Source: Setophaga petechia (taxonomy: Eukaryota; Chordata; Aves; Passeriformes; Parulidae). From it: a DNA stretch of 64,000 nucleotides. The stretch covers positions 35,767,924 to 35,831,923 of the forward strand of contig JANCRA010000006.1 of the NCBI GenBank assembly GCA_024362935.1, given 5' to 3'. Below are positions 43,101-56,584 of this stretch, one piece after another; position 1 is the stretch's first letter; every line of letters begins with the position of its first letter. The notes beneath the pieces are model-generated. The model searched no databases. It was given only the letters and a program-made list of their open reading frames with translations, and had not been told where the DNA came from. The translations under genes were made by a program, and so were the position numbers.

Positions 43101-43773
43101 AGCTGTTTTTCTTTGCTTCAATAGGGTATGAGATAAGCATATTTCCTATATATATTCCAAAGCTATAGTTTCAAGGATACAAGTAATATTCTAAAATTAT
43201 ACTTCAAACGGTTATTATTGCAGAGCTCTTTATGGATTAACTATAAGCAAAAAAAGCAACATCCTTAACGCATTAATTTCCTTAACGCTTAAATTCCAAT
43301 GCTCCTTAATCAACCAGGGTTGAGTGCAAACAACAAAAAGGTAGATCCAAAGGCCTTTTTCCATGTCTTATTTTCCTCAGTTATTAGAATTCACAGCTCT
43401 CCCACTGTCGATTTCCACACATTTCGCAATCACAATTACACACATCGCCTGTTTGTACCTGACACGAAACACAGCTTTGTATTTCACAGGGCTGTACCGC
43501 AAAGCCAAGGCAGAAGGATGACTGCAGCCAGAGAAAGAGGGGGTTCGCACCTGGCCCTGCCGAGCCGAGCCCGGCCCGCCCCGGAGCCGCCCCGCCCGCG
43601 CTGTGCCCGCAGCCCCGGCCCTGCCGCGCTCGTCCCCGCCAAGTTCGGCCTGCGCCGGGGCCGCGCTGGGCGCGCGCGGGCCCGAGCGCAGCGCCCCCCT
43701 CAGGCCGCACGCCGCCGGCGCAGCCGCGGCCGTTGCGCTGCGGGCGTTGAGGGCACAGTCGGCGATCGACGCC

Positions 43774-46700
43774 ATGGCGGAGCTGCCGCTGCCCGCCGGG
43801 CTCAGCGCCGGCACCTTCCCCGCCAAGCTCTGGCGCCTGGTGAACAGCCCCCACGTCCGCTCCGTGCGCTGGGACAGCCGTGCCCAGGAGCTGCTCCTCG
43901 ACCGCTGCCTCTTGGAGCGGGAGCTGCTCAGCTCGGGCCACGCCCACAGGGGCCGTGGCCGTGGGCCGGCCCCAGTGCCGCACATTTTCAGGGCCACGCA
44001 GTTCCGCAGCTTCGTGCGGTAGCTCTACCGCTACGGCTTCCGCAAGGTGCCGGGCTGGCTCGGCTCGGCTGCGCCGGGCAAAGCCGGGGCCTGGCTGCAC
44101 TACAGCAACCCCTGCTTCCGCTGCGACTGCCCCGACCTCCTGCTCCGCATCAAGCGCCGGAGCGCGGCCAACAGGCAGCGGCCGGCGGCGGGCCGGGAGG
44201 GCCGCAGGCGCCCGCCCTGCGGCTCCCAGCAGCGCCCCGGGGAGCGGCCGCTGCCGGACGGGCGGCACAGGCGCGGTCGCTTCACGCCGCTGCCCAGGGA
44301 GCGGCCGCCGCTGCTGGCCGGGCACCCGCCCAGCGGCTTCCTCCTGCTGCACAGGGAGAGGGCGCTGCCGGACGGGCGGGAGCTGCGCAGCCCCCGGCCC
44401 GGCTGCCTCCAGCAGCGCCCCGGAGAGCGGCCGCTGCTCGCCCGGCGCCCACCCTGCGGCTTCCACCTGCTGCACAGGGAGCGGCCGCTGACGCTCGGGC
44501 CAGAGGGGCCCCGCAGCCGCTCGAAGGAGCTCTACGGGGAGCAGCTGCCTCCGGCTGAGCGGGAGGTGCTCACCATCCAGCCCTACAGCTTTCAGCAGCT
44601 CCACAGGGAGCAGTAGCCCCCAGCCTACGACGCACGAGGTAGGAAAAGAGTTGTAGCCTTGTTTTTCCAAAAGGTCGTGAAAAGTGACTGTTTGAAGTAG
44701 TTTTCCACAAGGCTCTGTCATTCTCAGCCAGAAGTTGTCAAGCCTACTAGGAAGGGGCACCTAGGAGGCCAAAAGATTCTCTACCTGCTTTGCCTGTGTG
44801 CTTCCCGTGATGTTTGATCCACAGCAGCACTAGAGCTCTGTGTCCCACAGCCACGTTGTGGAGCCTGACCAATGTGTTTGGATTCTTGCAGCCACCCCGG
44901 GCACTTCAGGGCGCAGCGCTCCACCTGGCAGTGCAGCCTGTGCGGCATGGACGGCCCCCAGCTCAGCACAGAACGCACCTGGGGAGGAGGAATGGCCACC
45001 AGCAGATCTGGGCCTTGCTGTAGAGAAAATGATTCGGGAGATCAGGAGGTCCTTGTCTGAAAGATCTCCCTCTGCGCCGGTAATTCCATTGGATGGGGAT
45101 AAAAGGGGCTGGACTGAGAGCTTTTGAACCTTGTTATACGGCTAAGAAGCAAAGGCTTCTTTAGTTGAACTTATTTCATCATTATTTGGTTATTGAATTA
45201 TTCTTGGTTAAGAAAGATTTGTAAAAGAGGGAATGAAGAAGAAATGAACAAGATTTTACTTTCTGGGAAAGAGGAGAAGATTGTTTGGAGAAGTGGCACT
45301 GAAGGCCAAGTGTCCCGTGCAGGGAGGGGCTTGCCAGAGGTGTCTCTGTTGCAGCTGCAGCAGATGTGGGCTGTGCCTCTTTTGGGTGGGAAGGCCAAGG
45401 CAAAGCAAGGGCTGGGCTGCAGCTGCTGCTGCTGTGTGAGCCCTGCCATGCGTGTAGGCGCTGCCAGAGCCATGGCTGGGGCTGGGCTGCAGCTGCAGCT
45501 CTCTGTCCTTTTGCAGATTATTACACCTGTTGGCCAAAGGATCTCTCTCTTTCTGTTGGTGTGCTGACCCACTGCCTGCAGTACATTGGTGATTAGGACT
45601 CAGGGCGGGGAGTGGGATTATTTGGATTTACCAATACCTTATTCTCAAGTGGTATGACTTGTCTTCTGTAAAGTCACACATAGCAGTTTAGAGAAGCATT
45701 TTATTCCATAATAAAAGGAAACATTGCAGGCTCGGAACCATCTTTAGAATCTTTAGGGTTCTGATGGACAAGCTATGGCAGAAGAGATGAACATTCTGAA
45801 CCTGGTCATAGGGAGAATATCTTTGTGTCCAAAGGTAATTTGCTTCATTGTGGACATTTGCTTCCTTAGTGGAATACAAACACTACTTGGTTGTCTGGCT
45901 TTTCCTGTCTTTTGGGTTGTTTTTTTTCCCTACCCTAACGATTTACAGATTTTTGCCACTGATCACAAATGTGATCCTGGAAGTAGCCTGGGTGCAGAAA
46001 TGTTTGCCTGGATGACACCTGTGGGGCAGCAGCAGAGGGCTCCGAGAAGCAGCACCTTGTGATGGGTTGAGCGAGCAGTTGGCTGGGGGTGCTGAGACTG
46101 CCAGGCAGAAATGTGTGCTTTGTCTGTGGGTTTGCATCGCACAGCCCTGGGCAGGGCTGGCAGTGAGCTCTGCCCTTGTTGGCAGCCGTGCTGGCAGCAA
46201 GGAGAGCCCTTGGCCTTCAGAGTGCTGGCTGATTTGTCACAGCTCTGGGATAAGGCAGGCTCAGAGCGTGAGGGCACGTCCCCTCACTTGGTGTCTTCTG
46301 GTTTTCTGTGTTCATGTTTTGTCTCAAAGGTCATTTTGTAAGAGCTTCAGTTTCACCTTGGCCCCCTGAATCCTGAGTTTAAAAGGCTTGTCATGTGAAC
46401 CGTGGGGGCAGTGTTCCCTCCTTTGTGCTCCATGGCCTTTGGGAGTGGAGAAGGACAGTTATTGTATGCCTGATATGATTCCAGCAGAATAGTGAGTGAT
46501 CCTTGGGTTCCTTTCTTTCTGTTTTTCTGCTCAGGACAATGTTGGTGTCGTCCCTGATTCTTCAGGAGGGGAGCCTGTGAACAGAGCTGCAGCAGAGGAA
46601 GCTGCATCTGGCACCGAGAGCTGCAGGAACAGTTCCCAGGAGCCTGGTAAGGACAGAGGCCACACTGGTTTAGAGAGCTGTGAGATGGCTGCTCTGAGCA

Positions 46701-49019
46701 GGGTTGGCGCTTCCTGGTGCCTTTAGTTCAAATCCTGCACTGGCACAACCTCCCTGAGCCCTGCCCCCCACACTTCTCCAGAGGCTCTGACACTGAGTCT
46801 TCTGCTGGGGCAAGAGAGCAGGGAATAAACCTGACCTTGTGGGAGTTGTGTCACCAAGCCGGTGTCCCAGCTTTGTGCTGAAGTTGGTGGATAAATTTGC
46901 TGCAGGGCGCCAGGGGAGGCCAGGCTGAGCGACTCTTGAAGGAGCAGGGGAAAAAAAGAGCAAAAAGTCAGGGTAGAAGTCCAAATCATTGACTAAATGT
47001 AGTACCAGTCTGCTGGTATTGGTCCTGACCCACAAGAAAAACAAGGAGCACAACATCAGAGGCCAACCAATTGAAAAGTCATGGTAACTCCAGTAACAAA
47101 ATGAAAAAGCTTGAATGACCCTTGATTAGGGAGGTCTAAGAGGAGAGAAGGAGCACTTTGGATCCATTCCTTAGCCCAGCTGGTGCAGCCTGCAGGCCTC
47201 GTAGGGAGCTCTGTCCCTCCCAGCCCTTCCTGACAGAGCTGATGGTCGAGTTGGAGCAGCTGCTGCTCGCTGCAGAGGACAGTTTGTAGATGGCAGGTAA
47301 TGGAGCCGGTTCATGACTCAACTCCCAGCACCTTCAGCTTCAGCCATTTCAGTGAGGTCTGAGGTCTCTCTGTCAGCTAGAGAAAGAACTAGGCTGGGCT
47401 GCTTTGTGGCAGCTGGGACTGTCTGTGTTGCAAGTTCTCCTGGGTGCCCTTTGCACTGCGGGGGCTGAGACTTTTTCAAGATACTTCAATGTTTTGAAAC
47501 ACACTTTTGAACACTTGGAATGGTCCCTGTTCTTTTAAGGGCAGATTGCTTCAAATTGCCAAGGGAGAGTTTGCCTTTCAGGCCATCTTTGACAGCCCCT
47601 GGCAGAAGGACAATTGCTGCCCATGGGAAAGGTGCAGAAGGGCCAATATTGACTGAGCGTTCCCTTTGCTTCCCAGATGCCATCTGACCAACATGGTCAG
47701 GAGGGCTGCCCTGCCTAGCAGGAAGAGACAGGGGAGAGCCTGTGACCATTGGGCAGGTAGAACTCCTCTGTTTGTAGATATGTTTATAGATTTCTGTGGT
47801 TCTATTTATTAGTGGTAATTGTTCCATTTATAGATGATAGCGTTCTATTTATATGCACATATATTGATAGATCTGTATAGTTAAATGTGGATATGTATAT
47901 ATAGATGTGATATAATTATATTTTATTATATATTTACATGTATAGATTTTCAGAGTTAGATTTTTATATGTGTAGAGTAAAAAATATATATATGTATGAA
48001 GTTAGATTTATAAATGTGTATAGTTATATAGTAAGAGGAATAGGAGTGTTTAGATGGAGATTGCTGGGTATCTTGACTGATGGATAGATTGCTGTTGGTG
48101 TAGGCCTAGGCTGCATTTGTAGCTCTTTCCCCCCTCGGCTGCCTTTTTCACCTCTTGCTTTTCCCCCAGTGCCCCCTGTGTCCCCTGTCCCTGTGCTGGG
48201 TCCGAGCTGGCGCCGGGCCGGGCGGAGCAGCACTTGCAGCCCCGGCTGTCCCTGGAGCGGGGGGAGCTGCCGCTGGCCCCAGGCACTGTCCCCTGAGGAG
48301 CTGCTGAAGGACGGTGAGACAGAGGGGGCTGAGGGGGCGGTGGCGCTGAAGGGACGGTGACCCTGAGCTGCTGCTGGGGCTGAGGGCTGTGGGGCAGCCG
48401 AGGGCCATGGTGGCACTGAGGTGACAGGGAAGTGGCACAGGCTGGCAGGGTGGTGGGTCTCAGGGGACAGGATGGGTCAGAAGGGACTGAGGGGGGTGAG
48501 AGGACTGTGAGGGGCTGAAGAAACTGAAGGGGGCTGGGGGTTCACTGAGAGCATGTCAAGGCTGAGGAGATGGAGGGGGCCAGCAGGGAGCACAGAGGGC
48601 TCTGGGACTGCAGCTCTTCCAGAGCCTCCACTTTTGCCACAGCTGCCTTGAAGACCTTGAGGACAGCGGGAGACTGACAGGAGCCAGCAGGGAGGAGCAG
48701 AAGGCCATCAGCGGGGGCCTGCTGCTGCCAGCCTGGAGAGAGCCCGGGTGAGACCGCAGGCCCGGGCCGGCAGGTGGGGCTGAGGGGGCCGTGGGCACTG
48801 CCCGGCGTTGCAGGAGCAGGCCCTGCCCGTGCTGGGGCTGCTCAGCGCAGCTGCCCCGGCTGGCGCAGGGCTGTTCTTGGGCAAGGCAGCTGTGCCGGCA
48901 GGGCCCGGGAGCTGTGCCGGCGCTGCCGGGGCTGCGGGACAGTCCCGCTGCGGCTGCGCTCACCACAGCCTGGCCCGCTCGGCTGCTTTCTCCTTCCGAC
49001 CCTCCTGGGGAGGCTCTGA
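43774..49019 (+). pseudogene. HSF5-like heat shock factor gene, two stops in exon 1
   Basis: Heat shock factors are nuclear DNA-binding transcription factors; HSF5 is testis-specific in mammals. Exon 1 (43774-44638) opens with FPAKLWRLVNSP and continues through the winged-helix DNA-binding domain (WDSRAQELLLD, ATQFRSFVR, YGFRKVPGW, LHYSNPCFR, LLLRIKRR), closest to HSF5. TAG replaces an expected Gln at codon 83 (44020), inside the domain, and codon 281 (44614) is also TAG. After the domain come imperfect 20-23-residue repeats (GERPLPDG, RERPPLLAG, LLHRERALPDG). Phase-matched further exons: 44892-45079, 46535-46646, 48170-48313, and possibly 48814-49019 with a TGA. The intact splice phases but two stops suggest recent loss. 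Start and family are confident; the last exons are tentative. Confidence 0.78.
47765..48050. repeat. A+T-rich TATA/TAGAT tract
   Basis: Degenerate runs of ATATAT and ATAGAT lie in an intron of the HSF5-like gene. A similar tract is at 49215-49650. Confidence 0.75.
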
Positions 49020-49214
49020 CATTTCCTCTTCCCTGATGGAAGTGCAGCTGCTGCCAAGGGAAACGTCCCCATACTCACTCAGTGTTCCCTTTGCTTGCCA
49101 GATGTCCCATCTGCTGTCCCTGTCCAGGAGAGCTGCTCTGCACGGGAGGAGGAGACCGAGGGAGAGGCTTTGAAGATGGGGCAGCTGGGGCTCCCTCTGC
49201 TTGATGTTCTGTTT

Positions 49215-49650
49215 ACAGATACATGGACTTGAACATAGACAGGGATTATTACACGTGTATTTCCATATGTGGGTTGCTATTTGTATGTGTTTATTTCCAT
49301 GTGTATATGCTTATATTTATGTATATTTAGTTTGTTATGAATGTATGCTATGCATATATATATATTTTTGAAATTACATATACGTGTATAAATTTATCTA
49401 TGTATACATGGATATTGTTATATCTATTTTACTTTCTATTTCCTGTGGGTAAAGTTGTGTGGGTATCTCTTTTGATATAATTTTTGTTATATGGCTTTTA
49501 AAATAGGAATATTGGTATTTGTATAGGTATATAAGTCTATTTTTACATGTATATTCATCTGTTTCTGGATATAATTCTATTTACATATCTATGGAGATAT
49601 TTTTGTATTCCTAGATGGGCTTAATCCTTGTAGTAATATGTAATAAATTA
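49215..49650. repeat. Second A+T-rich tract
   Basis: Like 47765-48050, and preceded by a related block (see findings). Several AATAAA signals follow between 49640 and 49850 and could serve the HSF5-like transcript. Confidence 0.7.
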
Positions 49651-49859
49651 AGTTGTTAAACACGTAATTGATCTTTGTGTATAGTGAGTTGTTGTGGAGG
49701 TTGGCAATAAATTAACTGAAGTTGGTATTTCTATATTATTACATAGACAGGTTGTAATAATATAAATGAATTCATGTTTTTAACCTAAATTGAGATTTGT
49801 ATGGTTCTGTATTGTCGGCGTGGATGTAGCACTTTGTAATAAATGACATTTTGCAACTG

Positions 49860-51667
49860 AAATTGATTCTCGTGTATTTGTGGATCAGCAGTGTGGCTGT
49901 AGCAATCTGCAAGAAATGTCATTTGTCAGCTGCGATGGGTGTTCTGTGATTTGTGCTATCCAGAGCCATGAGCAGATGTCAGTGCTGGAGGATTTTGGCC
50001 ATGCAAATCTCCGGCCATGCCCAGCACATGCCCCACCTGCACTCAGGCTGGGCAGGGGAAGCGCAGATTTGGGCTGGCAGCAGAACCCCATGTTGGCTCA
50101 GAACTCGCTGCAGAGGCTGCTGAGAAAACTCTGGGGCTCCACTAAGAGTAGAACTCCAAGCAGGAGCAACCCTGGCAGGAGAAATCATTCACAATGAAAA
50201 AAAAGAGAGAAAATGTGGCAAAGCAGATGTGGGGATACTCTGTGAGGCTGATAAAATGCTCTGAATCACCCCTGCCTAAGCACGTCTTCTGCAAAAATGT
50301 TTTGTTAAAAACTGAACACCTCCCATGAAATACAGATTGCACTTTCCCCTTCACTTACCTTGCTGTGTGAGTGGACACTCTCTCCTTATCACTGAGAATT
50401 TTTGCCCTTCAGCACCTCACATTTAATCAAAGATGATGTACTACCACTTGGCACCATCAATGAAAACAGCCATGCCATCGTGGCAGTGTTTCCAAAGTCT
50501 TCCCTCCTCCTGTCCCCACATCTGACAGACGGGACCATCCCCTTCTGTCCAAACTGTGCCTGAGCTGAGTGAGGGCTCCAGGAGCTCAGGAGGGCGCAAG
50601 AGCACTGCACGTGGGAAGGTTTAGCAAAGCTTCCTAAGCACCAGTGAACTCTGGGTTGCCAGTCTTCCCCTGCAATACTGTCCTATTCAAGAATGATCTT
50701 GGAGGGCACTGTGCCTCCAGCTCACTCAAGTAAAGTTTGTTTTCTTCAAGACTTGAATAGAGGAAAATGAAAATTGTGGTTTTAGAGTGAAATTTGGGGG
50801 TTGGTGCAGCTGGGTTTGCTCCACTATTTGCTGTGGAAAGTAGGGTGAAAGCTTTAAATTCCCAGCAGAAGCTGACTACCAGCCCACACAGATCTGAATG
50901 AGGCCCAGGTGGGCTTGCTGCATGCTGGTCCAAGGGAAAAGCTGGAACAAAGTCCCCTTTTATTGCAGGTGGAGTCTGTACTGGTGTCTCCAGGGCTGTC
51001 TGTGGTAAGGCACGGCAATCCAGCCAGAAACTGTGGATATGAGAGTTCCAACAGCAACCTGCTTCTCCAGGCTGAGGGACGAGGCCAGCCCGGAAGCTCG
51101 GAAGGTGCTCTGGGCACTGGAGAAGGCCAAGCTGTCCTTGTGCAGGGATGGCCTTCAAAGGGGACCTCACACCTTGTGCTGCTGACCAAGGGCAGCTGGT
51201 GGCCTTCCACAAAATGCTTCTTTTGTCCAGCTCTTGGAAAAGTTCCAGCCAGCAACAATTCCTGCTGCTCACACCAGCCCTTTCCAAGCAGGAGGAATTT
51301 CAGCAAGCAGCCTGACAGCTTAGTGGCAGGAGAATTAAATACTCATCTGAGTGTTATCAACTCTCTGTCAGAAGCCACATCCTCAGCCCCTCATCTCCTC
51401 CAGTTGCTTCAGACGTGGAGGATGCAGCAGGAAATCTCTGATCCTGGAAGGGAAAGCAGAAGGAGGAGAGGCAGTGGCTGGTCCCTGGGGCCTTGGGAGC
51501 AGTGAGAGCCATGCAAAACAGGATCTCTGCTGGGCTATGCAGATAAGAGTGACCAATCAGCAATGCTCTGTCTGAGACTGGAGCCATCTGTGAAAGTGAG
51601 CATGGAAATCTGACCTTGCAAAACAGAGGAAAAGGTGTCCTTGGGTATTTGCCAAAGCTTGCAGGCG
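49860..51667. other. Noncoding stretch
   Basis: No gene recognised on either strand. The open frames here lack domains and splice context. Confidence 0.5.
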
Positions 51668-51775
51668 CTCTGAGCCACCTGGTCTAGTGGAAGGTGTCCC
51701 TGCCCATGGCAGGGGGGTTGGATCTAGATGGTCTTTAAGGCCCCTTCCAAGTCAAGCCCCTCTGAGAGTCTGAAT
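51668..51775 (+). mobile_element. CR1 LINE 3' end
   Basis: Contains CTGCCCATGGCAGGGGGGTT and TAGATGGTCTTTAAGGCCCC, the hallmark CR1 3' end, in the sense orientation. Confidence 0.85.
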
Positions 51776-52581
51776 TACAAACCCACAATGACAAAGAGAA
51801 CACAGCAGACCTGGCTGCCCGCTGCATTATTGGAGGTGTCTGCAGTCACTTGTGTCACCTGGAGACTGGTTTGGATGTGGAGAAATTTTCATGGTCCCAC
51901 AGTATTTCAGTGTGACTTTCCTGGTTCAGGGCCCCAAAAGATGCCAGAACAGATTATCTGCAAGCACTGAATTGGTTAAGCTGCCTGTGAACCTGATGGG
52001 AGAAGTGTATTCATGTTATTGCAGCGTTTACCCTGTACAGGTGATATTTTGTTTCCATTTTGAAGATGCAATGTTCTTGCACAATGCTTGTATATGCAGA
52101 AATACTGGCTTTAAATCCTAATTCCATCTTCACACAGGGATGTGTAATCCATCAGAAATATTTAACACGGAGCCGTATTAGCTTTGGGCTCGATGGTGTG
52201 GGTTGTTTAAAGTGTGTGATGAGTAATGGCAGCTATAACAAATACCCCTCTTGTTAATTTGGGTCTGCCCTTTATCAACCCTGTTGCATAGGAATCACTT
52301 CTTTACAGCAGAGACTAAATGAAATTCCTCTATACAGATGAGAATTGTGCAATTCAGGCTGATCAAAGGGGAAGTTTTCTGTTACTGTGAAAGGACAATC
52401 TAGATAACCTGTTTGCTGTACATCCTGGAGGGGCTTTGCAGTTAAGAATGAAAAGGAAAAGGACATTTCTTTTAAGAAGTGTTCTGAAAGAGCTTTTTGT
52501 ATTACCAGAAGCAACTACATTGATACCAACCTCCACAATTAGATAGAAATGCACAACAACCACTTAGGTGACTTAATTTGG
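51776..52581. other. Noncoding stretch
   Basis: Nothing recognised. Confidence 0.5.
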
Positions 52582-52829
52582 TGTTGCCTCCGCTTGGGGC
52601 GTGGCGTCCCGGGTCGGGAGTGGCACGGCACCAACATTTTTTCCACTCGATCCAAGTACTCGCAGGCACCAATCTGGTCGATGGTGAATGGCCTTTATTA
52701 ACGGCTGGACAGGGTCATTTATAACAGGGGCTCACGGTGAACAACACGCGGGGCTAAGAACGGTAAAGGGGAGGGGCTCTGTCCGCCCGTAACATCGTGA
52801 TAACTTGGGCCGGTCCCTGATCTCCCACA
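52582..52829 (-). repeat. Short ERV LTR (248 bp), minus strand
   Basis: On the minus strand it starts TGTGGGAGATCAGGG, has TTATAAATG and AATAAAGGCC signals, and ends GGCAACA, the same end as the ERV-2 LTR. A polypurine tract (52830-52841) adjoins its 5' side, making it a 3' LTR. Confidence 0.75.
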
Positions 52830-53150
52830 TTTCCCCCCCCCGTATGACTAACCAAAAACATAGAAAGTGTAAGGACTATAAAAATATAAAGGTTCGTGAA
52901 ATGAAAAGTGGTAAAAAACTGACAACTGGTAAAAACAATGAACATTTCTGTAACTCGTCTCAAAGCAACTGTAAATGTCTAACAAACAAAATGTTAACTA
53001 TTTTTAACTGATTTTTAATGAACAACGCTAACTTATTTAAAATGTAAGGCCCAAAATCAATGCCAGGGGCATTGCAGCAAGAGGGCCTAATAAGGTGGAC
53101 CCAAGGGCGATCGGTCATGGGGATTGGCTGAACCATGACTCAAAATATCT
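52830..53150 (-). pseudogene. env: Env transmembrane remnant with polypurine tract
   Basis: Upstream of the 248-bp LTR on the minus strand is a G-rich polypurine tract (52830-52841). Farther up, a broken frame reads GPLAAMPLALILGLTF followed by ALFIKNQL, close in layout to the membrane anchor and tail of the ERV-2 TM. Stops are present. Nothing retroviral is recognised farther right, so this is the last piece of a deleted element. Confidence 0.6.
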
Positions 53151-53689
53151 TTGCAGGACTTCTTCCTCAGTTTTTTGGCACTTTTGCAGAGGCTTCTCCC
53201 TGTTGATGCCTCAAAGGGACCATGGTGACACTGCGGATCCAAGGAGACCATTGTGACTGAGGAACCTCATGGAGGCCAGAGTCCATTGTTCCACTGCGGG
53301 GCCCTGTGGAACCAAGGGGAGCACAGTGACTTTGGGGGCCTCATGGAACAATGGAGACTCTTCTGACACTTTGGGAACCATGGGACCCAAGGGGCCATGA
53401 CAGCATGGCAGGGCCTCGTGGAATCAAGGGGACTACAGTGAACACTGTGGGTCTCCATGGGATCAAGGGTCCAATGGAGACAAGGACACGTTGTGACACT
53501 CTGGGGCATCATGGTGAATTGTTAAAATTAAAAATCACAGACAAAGACTCTCTAACTGGTCAAAGTTAGAAAGTGGAATGTTTATTACAGTGGTGGGCAG
53601 CATGGGGGTTGTTCCCAAAATGCGTGACCGCGCCATACAAGGATTTTTGGCTTTTATTTATTTCCCAAAATAATACATATGCAAAATCT
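53151..53689. repeat. Degenerate repeats and possible LTR piece
   Basis: 53220-53515 repeats phrases such as CATGGGACCCAAGGGG and GTGACACT in a degenerate way. 53570-53690 (AATGTTTATTACAG...) looks like a reversed LTR end. Neither is firmly assigned. Confidence 0.35.
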
Positions 53690-54079
53690 CAAGAGAGAAA
53701 TTATTGTCTCCTTATTAGGAAGAACCAGAATTTGAGGAGCCAAAACATTGATTTACAAGATGAGGGAGGAAGTTAACAATAACCGGAAAACACCCTGTGT
53801 TTGAAAAGAAATTTTGAATCATGCATGTTCATATTAATATATGAATATGCAACAGGCTATTGATTTTAGGGTCAATCCTTTGTCAGAGAGGTGTGCTTTA
53901 GTGCGGCAGAGAGCAAAACACACTCAGACGTCTGTAATTCTTTGCTTTTTATTGTCCTTTATTGTCCTAACATGGACTGTCCAAATCCTTCTAGCTCTAA
54001 TTTTTATTATGATTTTTATAACTATTTTATTACTATTAAACGTTTAAAACTTTAAAACAAGTGACTGGCGTTTTTCACA
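53690..54079 (+). repeat. Partial LTR of the 615-bp family
   Basis: Matches the 3' two-thirds of 27722-28336 (GAATATGCAACAGGCTATTG, GTAATTCTTTGCTTTT) and ends with the same GTGACTGGCGTTTTTCACA. The 5' part is not alignable. It stops about 70 bases beyond the 3' end of the zinc-finger pseudogene. Confidence 0.75.
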
Positions 54080-54147
54080 AGATGAAATCAGAAGAAAATT
54101 GTGGCCAAACCAAAAGGAGAAGCAGCCAGGTGTGTTCTCAACATGGA

Positions 54148-55184
<1,037 letters not shown>

Positions 55185-55902
55185 CTGGGGGAGGAAGGAC
55201 AAGGACAGGATGGGATTTGCCTCCGTGCCACAGGCAAGGGCAAGGAGATCCCCCCAGGGCTGTGCTGCAGCCGGGGCCGTGCTGGGCTGGGAGATGGAGC
55301 AGCACAGAAGGGAAAGGGGCACTCATCGCCAGCTCGGGGCTGTGCACAAATCACAAACAGGACGGGACTGCTAGGAACGCATCCTGAGCTGTTTTATTTT
55401 CCAGCATCAGTCTCATTACTTGGTTATGACAATGGGAAGATGCCAGCAGCTCACATCCAAGGTAGCAGACAAAAAACATAATGCTAAAACTTACTTTAAA
55501 AGGTTTTTGACCAATCACACAAAGCAAAAGCATATTGACAGTAGCTCCATCCAAGCAAATGTACCTCTGGTTAAAACAATGCTTGCTTATTTCAAATACA
55601 ATAGCTGCTTGTAAGCCTTAAAGCACTATGCACAGAGCTCCATTATTAGGATTGGAACTTCCTAATATCTTGCTAGATATACTTTTCTGCAGGTTAGGGA
55701 GTTATTCTAGATAAGTGTTGATACACAGACCATTGCTCTATTTCTCCTTACTTTCTATTTCTTATATGATTTTTCTGCTGACCAATCTTATGGCTTCTGC
55801 AAATCTCTAATCACAGTCCTACTGTCTCTGAGGCTTGTCTTTTGGAGCTTTCCCAAAACCCTCTGATTTTAAGCATTCCAGAGAAAGTGACTTCCTCCTT
55901 AC

Positions 55903-55968
55903 CTGTCTCAGTGTCCCGAGACATCTTCCTCTTCCTTGCAGCCTCCCGAGTAGTGTCAAGGGGAAATC
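55903..55968 (-). pseudogene. Upstream exon of the zinc-finger gene
   Basis: 66 nt between AACCAG and GTAAGG on the minus strand, encoding FPLDTTREAARKRKMSRDTET. It lies 718 bases upstream of the finger exon and has good splice signals. It fits the short basic exon that precedes the finger exon in related avian genes. Confidence 0.6.
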
Positions 55969-56584
55969 CTGGTTTGGGAAAAACAAGGGATGAGCACATT
56001 GAGTTTGAAGGTCCCTCTGCCCAAGTCCCTCACTAAAAGTCAGAGGCATCTGGGCTCCAGAAAAACCTCCCAGACACCAAGATTCATTCAGCCCTGAAAA
56101 AGTCTCCCAGGACTTCCCTGTCCCTGCTCCCTCCCCTTTGGTGTTCCAGGGTTCCACACTGTCCCAGCTCCTAGGGTCACACTTGGATTAGGGGTCCCCC
56201 TTCTCCTCGGTGCCCGCCCTGCCCAGGCTGCTGGCAGTGCCAGCAATGCCAAAAGCTCCCCCCTCTTGGCTCTCCCCATTTTGGGATGCCGGGGCTGTTT
56301 GTGCTCCCGGGCTCCCTTCTCCCCTCATTCTCTGTTCAGGGCTGCAGCGCCTCCAAGGAGTCCCCCCTGCCCCTCTTCAGACTCTTGAGGCTCCCGCCAA
56401 TGGCGGCGCTCCCCCCCTCTCTGGGCTCCCCACTTTGGGCTCCTGGGGGACACAGGGCTCTGCTCCTCCAGACTGCCTCTGCTGGCAGCCGCCACCGCCA
56501 CCCCCCGATGTCCCCCCGAGGGGCCTTTTCCACTCAGACTTGGACTTCTTCATTCTACAAACATCCCCCCAATAACCCAACCGG
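55969..56584. other. Noncoding, upstream of zinc-finger exon
   Basis: GC-rich intronic-type sequence; no exon could be assigned. Confidence 0.4.

Noticed and set aside
43384..44760. 458-codon open frame on the minus strand
   Set aside because: Antisense of the GC-rich HSF5-like exon; its repeats mirror the sense repeats and no domain is seen.
45506..45567. Possible extra HSF5-like exon after TTTTGCAG
   Set aside because: No donor follows in the right place, and exons 2 and 3 already join in phase.
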